Below are positions 63,767-64,000 of a stretch of DNA of 64,000 nt, piece after piece (position 1 is the first letter of the stretch; each line of letters starts with the position of its first letter). This DNA is from Wenjunlia tyrosinilytica (GTDB lineage Bacteria > Actinomycetota > Actinomycetes > Streptomycetales > Streptomycetaceae): positions 395,892 through 459,891 of the forward strand of contig NZ_BMMS01000001.1 in the NCBI RefSeq assembly GCF_014646055.1. Direction: 5' to 3'. The position numbers and the translations under genes were made by a program. The notes under the pieces were generated by a model. That model was not told where the DNA came from and searched no databases. It worked only from the letters and a program-made list of their open reading frames with translations.

Positions 63767-64000
63767 TCAGCAGGCCAGTTGACACCAGACCACCTTCCCG
63801 GCGGCGGTGGGGCGCACTCCCCAACTGCCGCTCAGCGTCTGCACCAGGAACAGCCCGCGCCCGCCGGTCGCCGTCAACTCCGGCGGATGGTGGCGTGGTT
63901 GTGCCGTCAGCGGGCGGCCGACGTCGCGCACCTCGATGCGCAGCCACCGCCCGCGCCTGACCACTACGACCGTGAACGCGCCCCTGGGACGGCTGTCCGC
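63767..64000 (-). CDS. C-terminal part of an anti-sigma-type ATP-binding protein (RsbW/SpoIIAB-like), start outside window
   Basis: The visible C-terminal ~77 residues read VVVVRRGRWLRIEVRDVG, then TGGRGLFLVQTLSGSWGVRPTAAGKVVWCQL. The GRGLxLV glycine-loop and the final KVVW(C/A)xL are those of the HATPase_c_2 family of stand-alone kinases that regulate sigma factors and are abundant in streptomycetes. The gene begins beyond the right edge. Confidence 0.8.
   Translation of the reverse strand, partial: ADSRPRGAFTVVVVRRGRWLRIEVRDVGRPLTAQPRHHPPELTATGGRGLFLVQTLSGSWGVRPTAAGKVVWCQLAC

Overview
The window is a very G+C-rich stretch of actinobacterial core chromosome, most likely Streptomyces. This rests on frequent GTG starts, strong third-position GC, the obgE-rpmA-rplU-RNase E cluster, an mreBCD-mrdA-rodA cell-wall cluster, paired clpP genes beside tig and clpX, and small conserved membrane proteins typical of the genus. 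Almost all genes are on the minus strand, so the leftmost genes are the most downstream. No CRISPR array, rRNA, transposase or integrase was found. The gene order resembles, from memory, the S. coelicolor region around leuS to tig.

Left part (1-16.8 kb): the competence-type genes comEA and comEC (comEC runs off the left edge), a DegV lipid-binding protein, a membrane protein, and leuS behind a leader peptide with tandem Leu codons and a rho-independent terminator (a probable attenuator). Next comes a roughly 4 kb segment bracketed by two identical tRNA-Ala(GGC) genes. Each tRNA is followed downstream by a hairpin-rich repeat array. The segment holds a GT87 mannosyltransferase-like gene, a small ORF and a DHA2-type MFS exporter. 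After it lie nadD, an LCP (LytR-CpsA-Psr) wall ligase, rsfS, and a histidine phosphatase that appears to start at CTG, plus two ~50-residue membrane proteins.

Middle (17-34.6 kb): an M48 metalloprotease, two membrane-anchored paralogues of unknown function, proA, an unknown gene and proB. Then comes a cell-surface polymer cluster: a GT2 glycosyltransferase; two long proteins that fuse an N-terminal membrane region to a TagF/CDP-glycerol glycerophosphotransferase domain; and a fused cytidylyltransferase plus short-chain reductase resembling the CDP-ribitol synthase Bcs1. Together these suggest synthesis of a ribitol- or glycerol-phosphate wall polymer. A Tat-exported PhoD phosphatase, an O-acyltransferase and a decayed FG-GAP fragment follow.

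Right part (34.6-64 kb): obgE, rpmA and rplU share a clear promoter. Then come a large RNase E/G, the paired DUF2344 and B12-binding radical SAM genes, a CYTH-CHAD protein, and the elongation/sporulation wall cluster mreB-mreC-mreD-mrdA-rodA with stop/start overlaps. These are followed by ndk, a DUF4233 gene, folC, valS, clpX, clpP2, clpP1 (with a ClgR operator match upstream), tig, tRNA-Pro(TGG), tRNA-Gly(TCC), a small membrane protein, and the C-terminal end of an anti-sigma-type ATPase that runs off the right edge.

Two window-wide traits stand out. Several genes have a -10-like hexamer only 6-7 nt before the start codon, which suggests leaderless mRNAs (comEA, degV, the leuS leader, folC, valS). 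Many short intergenic spaces carry GC-rich tandem repeats with units of about 13-24 bp.
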